30,076 bases of DNA from a virus. The notes under the pieces are model-generated. The model was not told the origin of the DNA and ran no database searches. It was given only the letters and a program-made list of their open reading frames with translations. The stretch is taken from the IMG/VR virus record IMGVR_UViG_3300036944_000106, positions 1 through 30,076 of that record, one strand, 5' to 3'. The translations under genes and the position numbers were made by a program. This document shows positions 23,335 to 28,360 of the stretch, piece by piece (positions within the stretch are counted from its first letter, which is position 1; every line of letters begins with the position of its first letter).

Positions 23335-23758
23335 GTGTGTTATCCTCTAGGCGGGGTGTGACGTCAGTGTACAGCCCTTCGATGACGCGCGACTGTGCTT
23401 TTTCCAGCGCGCCTGTAATGCTTATCTGTTGGTCGATGTTTACGTCAATCTGCTGCTTGGCTACCCAGCCGTGCTGATGCTTGAGTATCTCCAGCGCAGC
23501 CTTGCTGTCGCCATCGCGTGCCGCTTCGTACATGGTTTTAGCCGCGGTGTACTCGCCGTCGCTGCGGCCCTTGATCTCAGCCATCTCCACTAGCGGGTCA
23601 GCGTCGGCCAGCACACGAAACTGCCGCGGGGTCAATCCTGCGGCCATTGCAAGGCTGTCACCTTTAAGCCCGTACTTGGCAGCCTCATAGATAGACTCCA
23701 GCCGCGCCTCGGTGGCCTGCGTCCGCTCTGGTGTAAATGGCAGTGAGTAGAAGGTCAT
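23258..23758 (-). CDS. terS: Terminase small subunit candidate
   Basis: A 166-residue protein directly before terL, overlapping it by 77 nt. Residues about 18-60 (RLESIYEAAKYGLKGDSLAM then AAGLTPRQFRVLADADP) form a helix-turn-helix-like unit; a helical oligomerisation region follows (EYTAAKTMYEAARDGDSKAA then LEILKHQHGWVAKQQ), with the ALEILKHQHGW segment being a frequent TerS feature. The C-terminal 50 residues are polar. It would recognise the packaging site and hand DNA to TerL. It is the first gene of the leftward operon. The upstream sequence lacks a clear ribosome site, so the start could differ slightly. Confidence 0.85.
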   Translation of the reverse strand: MTFYSLPFTPERTQATEARLESIYEAAKYGLKGDSLAMAAGLTPRQFRVLADADPLVEMAEIKGRSDGEYTAAKTMYEAARDGDSKAALEILKHQHGWVAKQQIDVNIDQQISITGALEKAQSRVIEGLYTDVTPRLEDNTHAAADIFSARRDGVDGAAVVAHAKR

Positions 23759-23783
23759 TGGGCGTACAATAATCTACCGGGTG

Positions 23784-23833
23784 CAGATATGCAACAGGCT
23801 TTGGTGCACCAACATTTTAAAAAAATAAAAATT
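23784..23833 (-). promoter_or_regulatory. Possible leftward promoter with A/T-rich upstream element
   Basis: Reading leftward, a 20-bp pure A/T tract (23814-23833) is followed by TTGGTG (23812-23807), a 17-bp spacer and TATCTG (23789-23784), about 25 nt before the terS ATG. Both hexamers are weak matches, so this is only a candidate. Confidence 0.3.
23801..23812. promoter_or_regulatory. Perfect 12-bp palindrome TTGGTGCACCAA
   Basis: The sequence equals its own reverse complement. It overlaps the -35 candidate of the leftward promoter and lies 43 bp from the terS start, so a dimeric regulator could bind here. Confidence 0.5.
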
Positions 23834-23872
23834 GCTCACGCTATGTGACCGTGTCAGTCACGCGGCGCTCGG

Positions 23873-23897
23873 CCCTGCCACCCCCACCCCCCTGCCC
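23873..23897 (-). other. G-quadruplex motif on the minus strand
   Basis: The minus strand has four G runs of 3, 6, 5 and 3 separated by 2, 1 and 5 nt, which satisfies the usual G3+N1-7 rule. It lies about 115 bp upstream of terS on the strand whose sequence matches the leftward transcript. Confidence 0.6.
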
Positions 23898-23948
23898 GAC
23901 GGTCGCCAGCTTTAAACGATCGCGCAGATTCTGCGTTGGCCTTTCACC

Positions 23949-23964
23949 TTGACGCTTACGTCAA
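23949..23964. promoter_or_regulatory. Inverted repeat TTGACG-CTTA-CGTCAA
   Basis: Perfect 6-bp arms with a 4-bp spacer, of operator type. No gene overlaps it. Confidence 0.45.
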
Positions 23965-24002
23965 CGTAAAGAAAACACAATCGGCTGGCTGGCTATGCTG
24001 CA

Positions 24003-24018
24003 ATGCAACATATTGCAT
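24003..24018. promoter_or_regulatory. Inverted repeat ATGCAA-CATA-TTGCAT
   Basis: Perfect 6-bp arms with a 4-bp spacer, 18 bp before the tandem repeats. Part of it (TGCAACATATT) recurs at 24410-24420. Confidence 0.45.
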
Positions 24019-24036
24019 ATGCCGGTTGTCAAGTTG

Positions 24037-24092
24037 TCACGGTGATCGCGTCACGGTGATCGCGTCACGGTGATCGCGTCACGGTGATCGCG
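24037..24092. repeat. Four perfect tandem 14-bp repeats (iteron-like)
   Basis: The unit TCACGGTGATCGCG occurs four times without a mismatch or spacer (starts 24037, 24051, 24065, 24079). Each unit contains the near-palindrome TCAC-G-GTGA and a GATC. Further TCAC/GTGA pairs lie at about 23835-23861. Iterons of this kind bind replication initiators or repressors. No initiator gene is identified in the window. Confidence 0.85.
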
Positions 24093-24108
24093 TGGCCGAT
24101 TAGGGGAA

Positions 24109-24121
24109 ACCCTCAAACTGT
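24109..24121. repeat. 13-bp direct repeat, copy 1 (second copy at 24436-24448)
   Basis: ACCCTCAAACTGT occurs at 24109-24121 and again at 24436-24448, once after the iterons and once in the leader of the first early gene. It may be a shared regulator site. Confidence 0.6.
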
Positions 24122-24189
24122 ATTAGTCGCGCAGGTAGGTCAAATTGTCATAGTTGCCATGACTTTTCAGTCGCCGCGAATATTTACAC

Positions 24190-24205
24190 AGGTATCTATA
24201 TACCT
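24190..24205. promoter_or_regulatory. Inverted repeat AGGTAT-CTAT-ATACCT
   Basis: Perfect 6-bp arms and a 4-bp spacer, followed on the plus strand by CTTTTTCT. It may be an operator or, less likely because of its short stem, a weak rightward terminator. Confidence 0.4.
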
Positions 24206-24324
24206 CTTTTTCTAAAACTTGAGTTTATATCTTTTCAATAACAATTAAACGTCCAATCCCCTTGTCACCCGCGCATTCGAGCCATTTCGCCGGTTGTCAT
24301 TCCCGCTATTTTCGTGACTACCTT

Positions 24325-24352
24325 TTGACAACTTTCACCCGATATTTATTAT
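24325..24352 (+). promoter_or_regulatory. Rightward early promoter, near-consensus sigma70 type
   Basis: A consensus -35 TTGACA (24325-24330) is followed after 16 bp by TATTAT (24347-24352), which matches five of six -10 positions. Transcription would start near 24359, about 128 nt before the first early gene. It is the best promoter visible in the window. Confidence 0.7.
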
Positions 24353-24371
24353 CGGCAAAATATGCCGATAA
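24349..24371. promoter_or_regulatory. Operator-like inverted repeat overlapping the early promoter
   Basis: Perfect 9-bp arms TTATCGGCA and TGCCGATAA flank a 5-bp AAATA spacer. The left arm overlaps the -10 hexamer and the right arm covers the expected start site, so a bound dimer would block transcription. The same sequence could form a hairpin at the extreme 5' end of the RNA. Confidence 0.6.
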
Positions 24372-24435
24372 ATCCCTAGCGTTTGCGCCTCACGTCGATT
24401 TATTTTGCGTGCAACATATTTTGTGGCTTGTAAGT

Positions 24436-24448
24436 ACCCTCAAACTGT
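24436..24448. repeat. 13-bp direct repeat, copy 2 (first copy at 24109-24121)
   Basis: Second copy of ACCCTCAAACTGT, 39 bp before the first early gene and inside its predicted leader. Confidence 0.6.
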
Positions 24449-24486
24449 GAGACTGTCACATCTCAATCAGTGAAGGAGCAAACGAC

Positions 24487-24825
24487 ATGCCTACATCTTG
24501 TTTACATCAATACGCCACTATTGGCGAAGCTCGCGTAGCGCGCAAACTAGTTAAGGCCGCGTTAGACCGTGACCTATCAGTAAGTGTTCACGACGGCGAA
24601 GAGTGGACGGTCACAAAAGCGTGGCGGCTCAAGACCGTGCTGGACGCAATGGCAACGACCGGCGAAGATACGCTGCGTATGTATGCACCGACCGGCGATT
24701 GTGTCGGTACGTTCTATCTTGTTTACGGCAACGAAGAGGACGGTAGTTGCTTGATCGCAGATCATACTGACAACGATATATGCCAGCGTATGTTTGAGGC
24801 CGCGCAACCGGTCGATGCCATATGA
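24487..24825 (+). CDS. Early hypothetical protein, first gene of the rightward operon
   Basis: A 112-residue protein with a strong ribosome site (AAGGAG, 8 nt before ATG). The first half is helical (GEARVARKLVKAALDRDLSV); the second half is acidic with strands (DTLRMYAPTGDCVGTFYLVY) and an acidic helix (DNDICQRMFEAAQP). No known family or motif is recognised. It is the first gene after the predicted early promoter and is probably made early and in quantity. The stop overlaps the next ATG (ATGA). Small acidic first early proteins in phages often act on host factors, but there is no direct evidence here. Confidence 0.8.
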   Translation: MPTSCLHQYATIGEARVARKLVKAALDRDLSVSVHDGEEWTVTKAWRLKTVLDAMATTGEDTLRMYAPTGDCVGTFYLVYGNEEDGSCLIADHTDNDICQRMFEAAQPVDAI

Positions 24826-24914
24826 AACAAGCCCTAATCCATAACCTAGCGTTCGCGGTGTATATCGTCGCGGCAATAGCAATCGACGCCCTAATCTTTG
24901 GAGTACCTCAATGA
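24822..24914 (+). CDS. 30-residue membrane microprotein
   Basis: Read directly: MKQALIHNLAFAVYIVAAIA then IDALIFGVPQ. A single hydrophobic segment covers residues about 9-27. Both ends are ATGA overlaps: its ATG overlaps the upstream TGA and its TGA overlaps the next ATG, which supports translation even though its own ribosome site is weak. The role is unknown; a small inner-membrane peptide that alters the host membrane or excludes other phages is possible. Confidence 0.6.
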   Translation: MKQALIHNLAFAVYIVAAIAIDALIFGVPQ

Positions 24915-25126
24915 CTAATTATTTCGAAACGCTTAACGACGCGCTGGATAGCGAAAACCTAATCGACTGCTGGCCTATCACGGCGAGCGTTCCATACGGC
25001 GCGACTGTTGCGCTTGCTATCGCTGGCCGGTGGATATCGATCTATCGCGACGGTGTCACCGGTCGATATGAACGCCCTATCCACTATGCGACGCGCATGG
25101 CAGACACCGGCCTCATCCACCTCTAA
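24911..25126 (+). CDS. Small hypothetical protein
   Basis: A 71-residue protein with GGAG 7 nt before the ATG. It begins MTNYFETLNDALDSENLIDC (acidic helix) and continues with beta-type sequence (ATVALAIAGRWISIYRDG) and a His-rich end (RPIHYATRMADTGLIHL). No family is recognised. The second half resembles a small beta hairpin domain. It is coupled by ATGA to the membrane microprotein and followed by a 39-nt gap before the clamp-like gene. Confidence 0.75.
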   Translation: MTNYFETLNDALDSENLIDCWPITASVPYGATVALAIAGRWISIYRDGVTGRYERPIHYATRMADTGLIHL

Positions 25127-25165
25127 TATTACAACCACCACCACCGTAAAATAAAGGACAGTAAA

Positions 25166-25858
25166 ATGACTAACGAAACTATCTCTATCTCAATCAACGC
25201 CGGTTTCATCGACGCGGCTATGCAATGCGTTTCAAAAGAAGAAACGCGCCACTACCTCAAGGGCGTGTTTTTAGACGCGCGCGGGTTCGTCGTCGCAACC
25301 AACGGCCACATGGCATTCGCTGGCCGGTGCAATGATGCGTTCAAGCTGCAGGACGTTCGGCCAGCGTATGATATCCACGCGCATAACCTTGCCGGTGTCA
25401 TCGTGCCAGCCGAGGCCGTCGTGCAAGCTGGCAAGGCCGCTGGACGGTCGAAAGGCCTTCACTATGTCGTGGAACGCGACGCGTCCGGCTTGTGGTGGAT
25501 ACTATATGGCAATGCGCGCGTCCACTTCGCGCCGGTTGACGGTTCATTCCCCGAATGGACGCGTATCATTCCAACGGCACCAGACGCGCTTGTGGCTGGA
25601 CACTATCAGCCGCAGTATATCGCGGCCCTAGGTAAAATGGCACAAGCGTTGCGCGACGGTAAGAAGGATGGCGCTTGTCAGTTTCGCTTGCACCAGAATG
25701 GGGACCAACCGGCGCTTGTGACTTTCCCGCGCCCTATGGAGAACCGGAACGACACGCGTGCACCTCGCACCGATTGCCTTGCCGTCCTCATGCCTATGCG
25801 GACATATGTCGAAGAATATGCCGCTGCGACGCTTACCGACACGTTCTTGAAAAACTAG
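25166..25858 (+). CDS. Sliding-clamp-like protein (DNA polymerase III beta homologue), two domains
   Basis: A 230-residue protein with marks of bacterial beta clamps. Domain-2-type features: RHYLKGVFLD (28-37), the TNGHMA loop (45-50) corresponding to the clamp TDGHRLA, VIVPAEAV (78-85), and VDGSFPEWTRIIP (124-136), which matches the VDGRFPDYRRVLP hinge of E. coli DnaN. Domain-3-type features: residues about 137-213 ending in VLMPMR (207-212), matching the DnaN C-terminus VVMPMRL, then an extra 18-residue tail. A region equal to clamp domain 1 is absent, as the usual length is about 366 residues. Closed rings have six domains, so a trimer is predicted. It likely tethers a polymerase to DNA; that polymerase is not in the window. 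Confidence 0.8.
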   Translation: MTNETISISINAGFIDAAMQCVSKEETRHYLKGVFLDARGFVVATNGHMAFAGRCNDAFKLQDVRPAYDIHAHNLAGVIVPAEAVVQAGKAAGRSKGLHYVVERDASGLWWILYGNARVHFAPVDGSFPEWTRIIPTAPDALVAGHYQPQYIAALGKMAQALRDGKKDGACQFRLHQNGDQPALVTFPRPMENRNDTRAPRTDCLAVLMPMRTYVEEYAAATLTDTFLKN

Positions 25859-25868
25859 CACCACCGGA

Positions 25869-25886
25869 GCGCGGAGCAATCCGCGC
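25869..25886 (+). other. Perfect RNA hairpin with GNRA tetraloop after the clamp gene
   Basis: A 7-bp stem GCGCGGA/TCCGCGC encloses a GCAA loop, 11 nt after the clamp-like stop. No T-run follows, so it is not a standard terminator. It could protect or process the message between the clamp-like gene and the next gene. Confidence 0.55.
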
Positions 25887-25934
25887 CGAGGATGGCGCTA
25901 GTGCCAACAACAGTAAAATAAAGGATAGTTCAAT

Positions 25935-26198
25935 ATGACAGACATTTCATGCAACGGATGGCGCAATGCCGCAACGTGGACAGTAAACGTATGGTTCGGT
26001 GACCATTGGGCAGAATTGGCCGAGGATGGTTTTGATTTTTCCCCTGAATATTTGCGCGATATGGTCGAAGAGTATGTTTACGATCTGATCGGCAAGGACA
26101 GCACTACCGCCGGTTTCATTTGGGATATGCTTGACCTGAACGTCGTCGATTGGGACGCGCTGCGCGACCATTACGCACCAGTAGGAGAGGACGCATGA
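25935..26198 (+). CDS. Small acidic protein of the NGWxNxxTWxVNxW type
   Basis: An 87-residue acidic protein. The N-terminus CNGWRNAATWTVNVWFGDHW is a motif I recognise from small phage and plasmid proteins (DUF7249-like), which usually read NGWxNxETWxVNLW. Acidic helices follow (SPEYLRDMVEEYVYDLIG and GFIWDMLDLNVVDWDALRDH). The strong negative charge is reminiscent of DNA-mimic or anti-restriction proteins, but that is speculation. It follows the clamp-like gene, uses a duplicated AAAGGA leader, and its stop overlaps the next ATG. Confidence 0.8.
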   Translation: MTDISCNGWRNAATWTVNVWFGDHWAELAEDGFDFSPEYLRDMVEEYVYDLIGKDSTTAGFIWDMLDLNVVDWDALRDHYAPVGEDA

Positions 26199-26434
26199 TT
26201 AACAACATATTTCGCACGGTGCGAGAGCTACTCGAAAACCGCGATTGCGTGCTAATGGGCAATGCCGTCAACACGGAAGGCAAGCTATACGACGACAGCG
26301 TCGAGAACCTTCATGCGCTGGATATGCTGGAGCCGTCCCTGCGCGGCCTTGTGGATGTATGCGTCGCAAGCGGCATGGAATGTGCCGAGCTGTATGAAGT
26401 GATTGGCCTGATCGGCTTGGAGATAGACGCATGA
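26195..26434 (+). CDS. Small acidic hypothetical protein
   Basis: A 79-residue protein. The ATG at 26195 (MINNIFRTVRELLENRDCVL) overlaps the upstream TGA and has a GGAGAGG site; the longer reading from 26150 lies inside the previous gene. It is acidic and helical (ENLHALDMLEPSLRGLVDVC, ELYEVIGLIGLEIDA). No family is recognised. It is one of a run of coupled early genes. Confidence 0.75.
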   Translation: MINNIFRTVRELLENRDCVLMGNAVNTEGKLYDDSVENLHALDMLEPSLRGLVDVCVASGMECAELYEVIGLIGLEIDA

Positions 26435-26685
26435 CACACGACCGCAACTATTTACGTATGATGCACGATTGCGAGTTGACGCACTACGCAAAAGAGCACG
26501 GCACGACCGAACTAGAGTTTGTCCTGCTGGAGCGCCTGTGCACCCTGCTAGACGTTGACGAGCAACTAGAGGCCGCACAAGTCACTATCGAGGACTTGCA
26601 GACCGAAATGACCGCGCTGAAAGCCGAAATTGCCGAATTGCAGCATGAAAACGACCTTTTTCGCGGCTATGGCCCAGACAAATGA
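26431..26685 (+). CDS. Small coiled-coil protein
   Basis: An 84-residue protein. The first half holds MTHDRNYLRMMHDCELTHYA; the second half from about residue 42 is a clear coiled coil (DEQLEAAQVTIEDLQTEMTA then LKAEIAELQHENDLF) with leucine or isoleucine heptads. It should form dimers or higher oligomers. GGAG precedes the ATG, which overlaps the previous stop. Function unknown. Confidence 0.78.
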   Translation: MTHDRNYLRMMHDCELTHYAKEHGTTELEFVLLERLCTLLDVDEQLEAAQVTIEDLQTEMTALKAEIAELQHENDLFRGYGPDK

Positions 26686-26741
26686 CGGCGCTGTTAGCCG
26701 GTGCCGCCCTGTTCCTTTTAACCCTTTTATTGGATGATTAA
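26682..26741 (+). CDS. 19-residue hydrophobic microprotein candidate
   Basis: Reads MTALLAGAALFLLTLLLDD, almost entirely hydrophobic. Its ATG overlaps the previous stop (ATGA), but it lacks its own ribosome site, so expression would rest on coupling. It could be a membrane peptide or only a chance reading. Confidence 0.35.
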   Translation: MTALLAGAALFLLTLLLDD

Positions 26742-26744
26742 CCA

Positions 26745-26906
26745 ATGACACATTACGAATTCGCAATCGCGGGACTGTTAGCCGCGCAAGCCTTCACGCT
26801 CACCCTGCTATGGGAAACGCACAAGCTATACAGATGGTATAGCAACGTATGGGTGCGCGATACGAAAGAGCTGTTAGAGCTTAAACGGGAGCGCAACAAT
26901 GGATAG
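26745..26906 (+). CDS. Small single-span membrane protein
   Basis: A 53-residue protein read directly: MTHYEFAIAGLLAAQAFTLT then LLWETHKLYRWYSNVWVRDT and a charged tail KELLELKRERNNG. Residues about 6-23 form one membrane span, with a basic amphipathic C-terminus, so N-out/C-in topology is likely. It starts 3 nt after the preceding microprotein candidate and overlaps the next gene by 8 nt. Ribosome site weak. Function unknown. Confidence 0.65.
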   Translation: MTHYEFAIAGLLAAQAFTLTLLWETHKLYRWYSNVWVRDTKELLELKRERNNG

Positions 26907-27231
26907 GAACCTGCGCGCAAAGATACGGCACTTGGCCGGATACATCACCGACAAGTCGGCGGTTATGCAATACATCAACAGGGAGCAAAACCTGCGCCTA
27001 ACGCTGCGCGACATAGAGGACGCCTGCGCGGGGATTAGGGAATACAGACCGAACCTTAAGCCTATGATTCCGTCGCCGCTCATAGCGACGCACCAGACGC
27101 AAGGTTATGACGACCTAGCCCTTGCGCTGTTCCGATACCATGCCAAGCGCTCACACGGCCCTGAGCAAGCCTACTGGCTGGCAAGGCTGAACGACAGGCG
27201 CCCCAAGCCTACAACAAACGTACAACTGTAA
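26899..27231 (+). CDS. Small basic hypothetical protein
   Basis: A 110-residue basic protein with GGGAG before its ATG. Residues about 10-48 (HLAGYITDKSAVMQYINREQ then NLRLTLRDIEDACAGI) could be a helix-turn-helix-like unit; a second helical block contains YDDLALALFRYHAKRSHGPE. It might bind DNA, but no family is recognised. It sits in the middle of the early operon, 13 nt before the next gene. Confidence 0.75.
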   Translation: MDRNLRAKIRHLAGYITDKSAVMQYINREQNLRLTLRDIEDACAGIREYRPNLKPMIPSPLIATHQTQGYDDLALALFRYHAKRSHGPEQAYWLARLNDRRPKPTTNVQL

Positions 27232-27244
27232 AGGAAACTGAACC

Positions 27245-27487
27245 ATGACTGACATTACACCTATCGACACATTCCCAGCCGATGATGACGACATCGATCC
27301 AGAATTGGATTTGCTGCGGGTGGCAGCGCGTGCCATTGAGAAGCACGAGCGGCTCAAGGCTGAATTGCGCCAGCATGAGCGGCACTTGTCGCTTGTCTGC
27401 CAGACATACGGCAGCGTGTACAAGATATGGGGATTTAGGCCGGAGCACCTGCGTCAGGCTTGCATCGCGCGGGGGTTACTGAAATGA
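27245..27487 (+). CDS. Small hypothetical helical protein
   Basis: An 80-residue protein with AAAGGA before the ATG. It has an acidic N-terminus (FPADDDDIDPELDLLRVAAR) and a long helix (AIEKHERLKAELRQHERHLS), then a compact end (YGSVYKIWGFRPEHLRQACI). No family is recognised. The stop overlaps the next ATG (ATGA). Confidence 0.75.
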   Translation: MTDITPIDTFPADDDDIDPELDLLRVAARAIEKHERLKAELRQHERHLSLVCQTYGSVYKIWGFRPEHLRQACIARGLLK

Positions 27488-27669
27488 GCCGCCCGATGAT
27501 ATACCCGATGGGAACGCTAGAAGTTGGTGAGGTGGCAACCATGCCAGCCACCAACAGGGGCGATGCAAAGCGCACTAGCCGCAACGTCTCGCAATATGGG
27601 ATCAGGAACGGGAAGGCGTTCAAGTGCCGCACTGTTGAGGGCGTCACATTCATTACGAGGTTAAGATAA
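27484..27669 (+). CDS. Small basic protein, possible nucleic-acid binder
   Basis: A 61-residue protein. The ATG at 27484 overlaps the previous stop; an alternative at 27460 lies inside the previous gene. MSRPMIYPMGTLEVGEVATM is followed by a basic part, AKRTSRNVSQYGIRNGKAFK, and a beta end GVTFITRLR. The RNVSQYGxRxGxxFxxR...GVxxxTR pattern occurs in small phage proteins that look like DNA or RNA binders. The function is not known. Its stop overlaps the next ATG (TAATG). Confidence 0.72.
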   Translation: MSRPMIYPMGTLEVGEVATMPATNRGDAKRTSRNVSQYGIRNGKAFKCRTVEGVTFITRLR

Positions 27670-27848
27670 TGACAGACCAAAACGGATATATGAAATTAAC
27701 TCGCACCCCTGCGGTGCGGTCACCTAGAGACCCGAACACTTTCACCAACCACCTTACCGCCGAAAGCGGCGGAATAGGTGAAAGGGTGACAGACGAAACC
27801 GCGACGCACTATTTGGTGCATCACTTTTGGATCGAAGAAAAGAAATGA
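27669..27848 (+). CDS. Small hypothetical protein
   Basis: A 59-residue protein read directly: MTDQNGYMKLTRTPAVRSPR then a polar middle and HYLVHHFWIEEKK at the end. It is rich in Thr, Asn and His. Both ends overlap neighbouring genes (TAATG and ATGA), which supports a real gene. No family is recognised. Confidence 0.6.
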   Translation: MTDQNGYMKLTRTPAVRSPRDPNTFTNHLTAESGGIGERVTDETATHYLVHHFWIEEKK

Positions 27849-28147
27849 CAGACGATAGCATTGAAGCAAAAGCCTTGGCGCTGGTGAATGAGGTGAGAGA
27901 GGAGCGAGATTTGCCATCAAAACTACAGATGTGTCGATTATCTCAAGCACAAGACGAAGCACTATGCCGCGCCCTTGAACAGCACGAAGCCTTTAAGCAA
28001 GACGTGAGCGATGTGCTCAAGATGGCGGGTGCCGCTATCCGTGGGCTTCTGGACATAGCACCAGAAGAAAATCTCGACAGCGAACAGGCTGGCCATGCGT
28101 ATGCGGCGCTTCATACAATCGACACAGCACTAAAGGAAACAACATGA
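27845..28147 (+). CDS. Small acidic helical protein
   Basis: A 100-residue protein. The ATG at 27845 (MTDDSIEAKALALVNEVREE) overlaps the previous stop and is preferred over one at 27827. It is helical and acidic (LSQAQDEALCRALEQHEAFK, QDVSDVLKMAGAAIRGLLDI). Many phage early regions encode proteins with this ALVNEVREERxL ... ALEQHEAFK pattern, but no function is known to me. The stop overlaps the next ATG. Confidence 0.78.
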   Translation: MTDDSIEAKALALVNEVREERDLPSKLQMCRLSQAQDEALCRALEQHEAFKQDVSDVLKMAGAAIRGLLDIAPEENLDSEQAGHAYAALHTIDTALKETT

Positions 28148-28200
28148 CGCGGGAGCAACTGGACGCCCTTGGCTTTGAGATACGCGAGAAGGGCAAATGA
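28144..28200 (+). CDS. 18-residue microprotein candidate
   Basis: Reads MTREQLDALGFEIREKGK. It has a good ribosome site (AAAGGA, 7 nt before ATG) and ATGA overlaps at both ends. The sequence is a short amphipathic helix. Function unknown; it could also serve only to carry ribosomes to the next frame. Confidence 0.45.
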   Translation: MTREQLDALGFEIREKGK

Positions 28201-28265
28201 TACGGTGCGTCATCGACTGGATCATAGCCCGCTTGGCTGAAGGCGTTAAGGATTGCGACCAATAA
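28197..28265 (+). CDS. 22-residue microprotein candidate at operon end
   Basis: Reads MIRCVIDWIIARLAEGVKDC then DQ and TAA. AAGG precedes the ATG, which overlaps the previous stop. A short amphipathic hydrophobic helix with two cysteines. It ends 4 nt before the terminator stem, so it is the last frame of the rightward operon. Confidence 0.45.
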   Translation: MIRCVIDWIIARLAEGVKDCDQ

Positions 28266-28269
28266 TAAA

Positions 28270-28302
28270 AAACCCCCTGCGGAGTGAGGACGCAGGGGGT
28301 TT
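28270..28302 (-). terminator. Intrinsic terminator between convergent operons
   Basis: A 12-bp stem (AAACCCCCTGCG/CGCAGGGGGTTT) with a 9-nt loop. On the minus transcript it is followed by TTTTTTATTATT, a strong U-tract, so it should end the helicase transcript. On the plus transcript the tail is only TTTAAAAAGG, so it may end the early operon less efficiently. Confidence 0.88.
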
Positions 28303-28360
28303 AAAAAGGTCAGCGGAGCATTGCCAACCCTAACTGTATATCATCGACTGATATCGCCTG

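Larger units (their letters stand above)
23759..24486. promoter_or_regulatory. Divergent non-coding regulatory hub, possible replication origin
   Basis: A 728-bp stretch with no convincing gene, between the leftward late operon and the rightward early operon. It holds an A/T tract (23814-23833), a G-quadruplex motif, four 14-bp tandem repeats, several 6+6-bp inverted repeats, a strong rightward promoter with an overlapping inverted repeat, a 13-bp direct repeat (24109, 24436) and an 11-bp direct repeat TGCAACATATT (24004, 24410). Such density is what is expected of a control region or origin. Confidence 0.8.

Noticed and set aside
24037-24092. CRISPR array
   Set aside because: The repeats are only 14 bp and directly adjacent, with no spacers; an iteron array is the better reading.
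24190-24205. Rightward terminator with T-rich tail
   Set aside because: The stem is only 6 bp and AT-rich, and no gene ends upstream on the plus strand; kept only as an operator-like inverted repeat.
24262-24450. 62-codon plus-strand frame within the regulatory hub
   Set aside because: It overlaps the promoter and the inverted repeat, lacks a ribosome site, and its sequence shows no conserved pattern.
26150-26434. Longer 94-codon version of the small early gene
   Set aside because: The start at 26150 lies inside the previous gene; the ATG at 26195 has GGAGAGG and an ATGA overlap.
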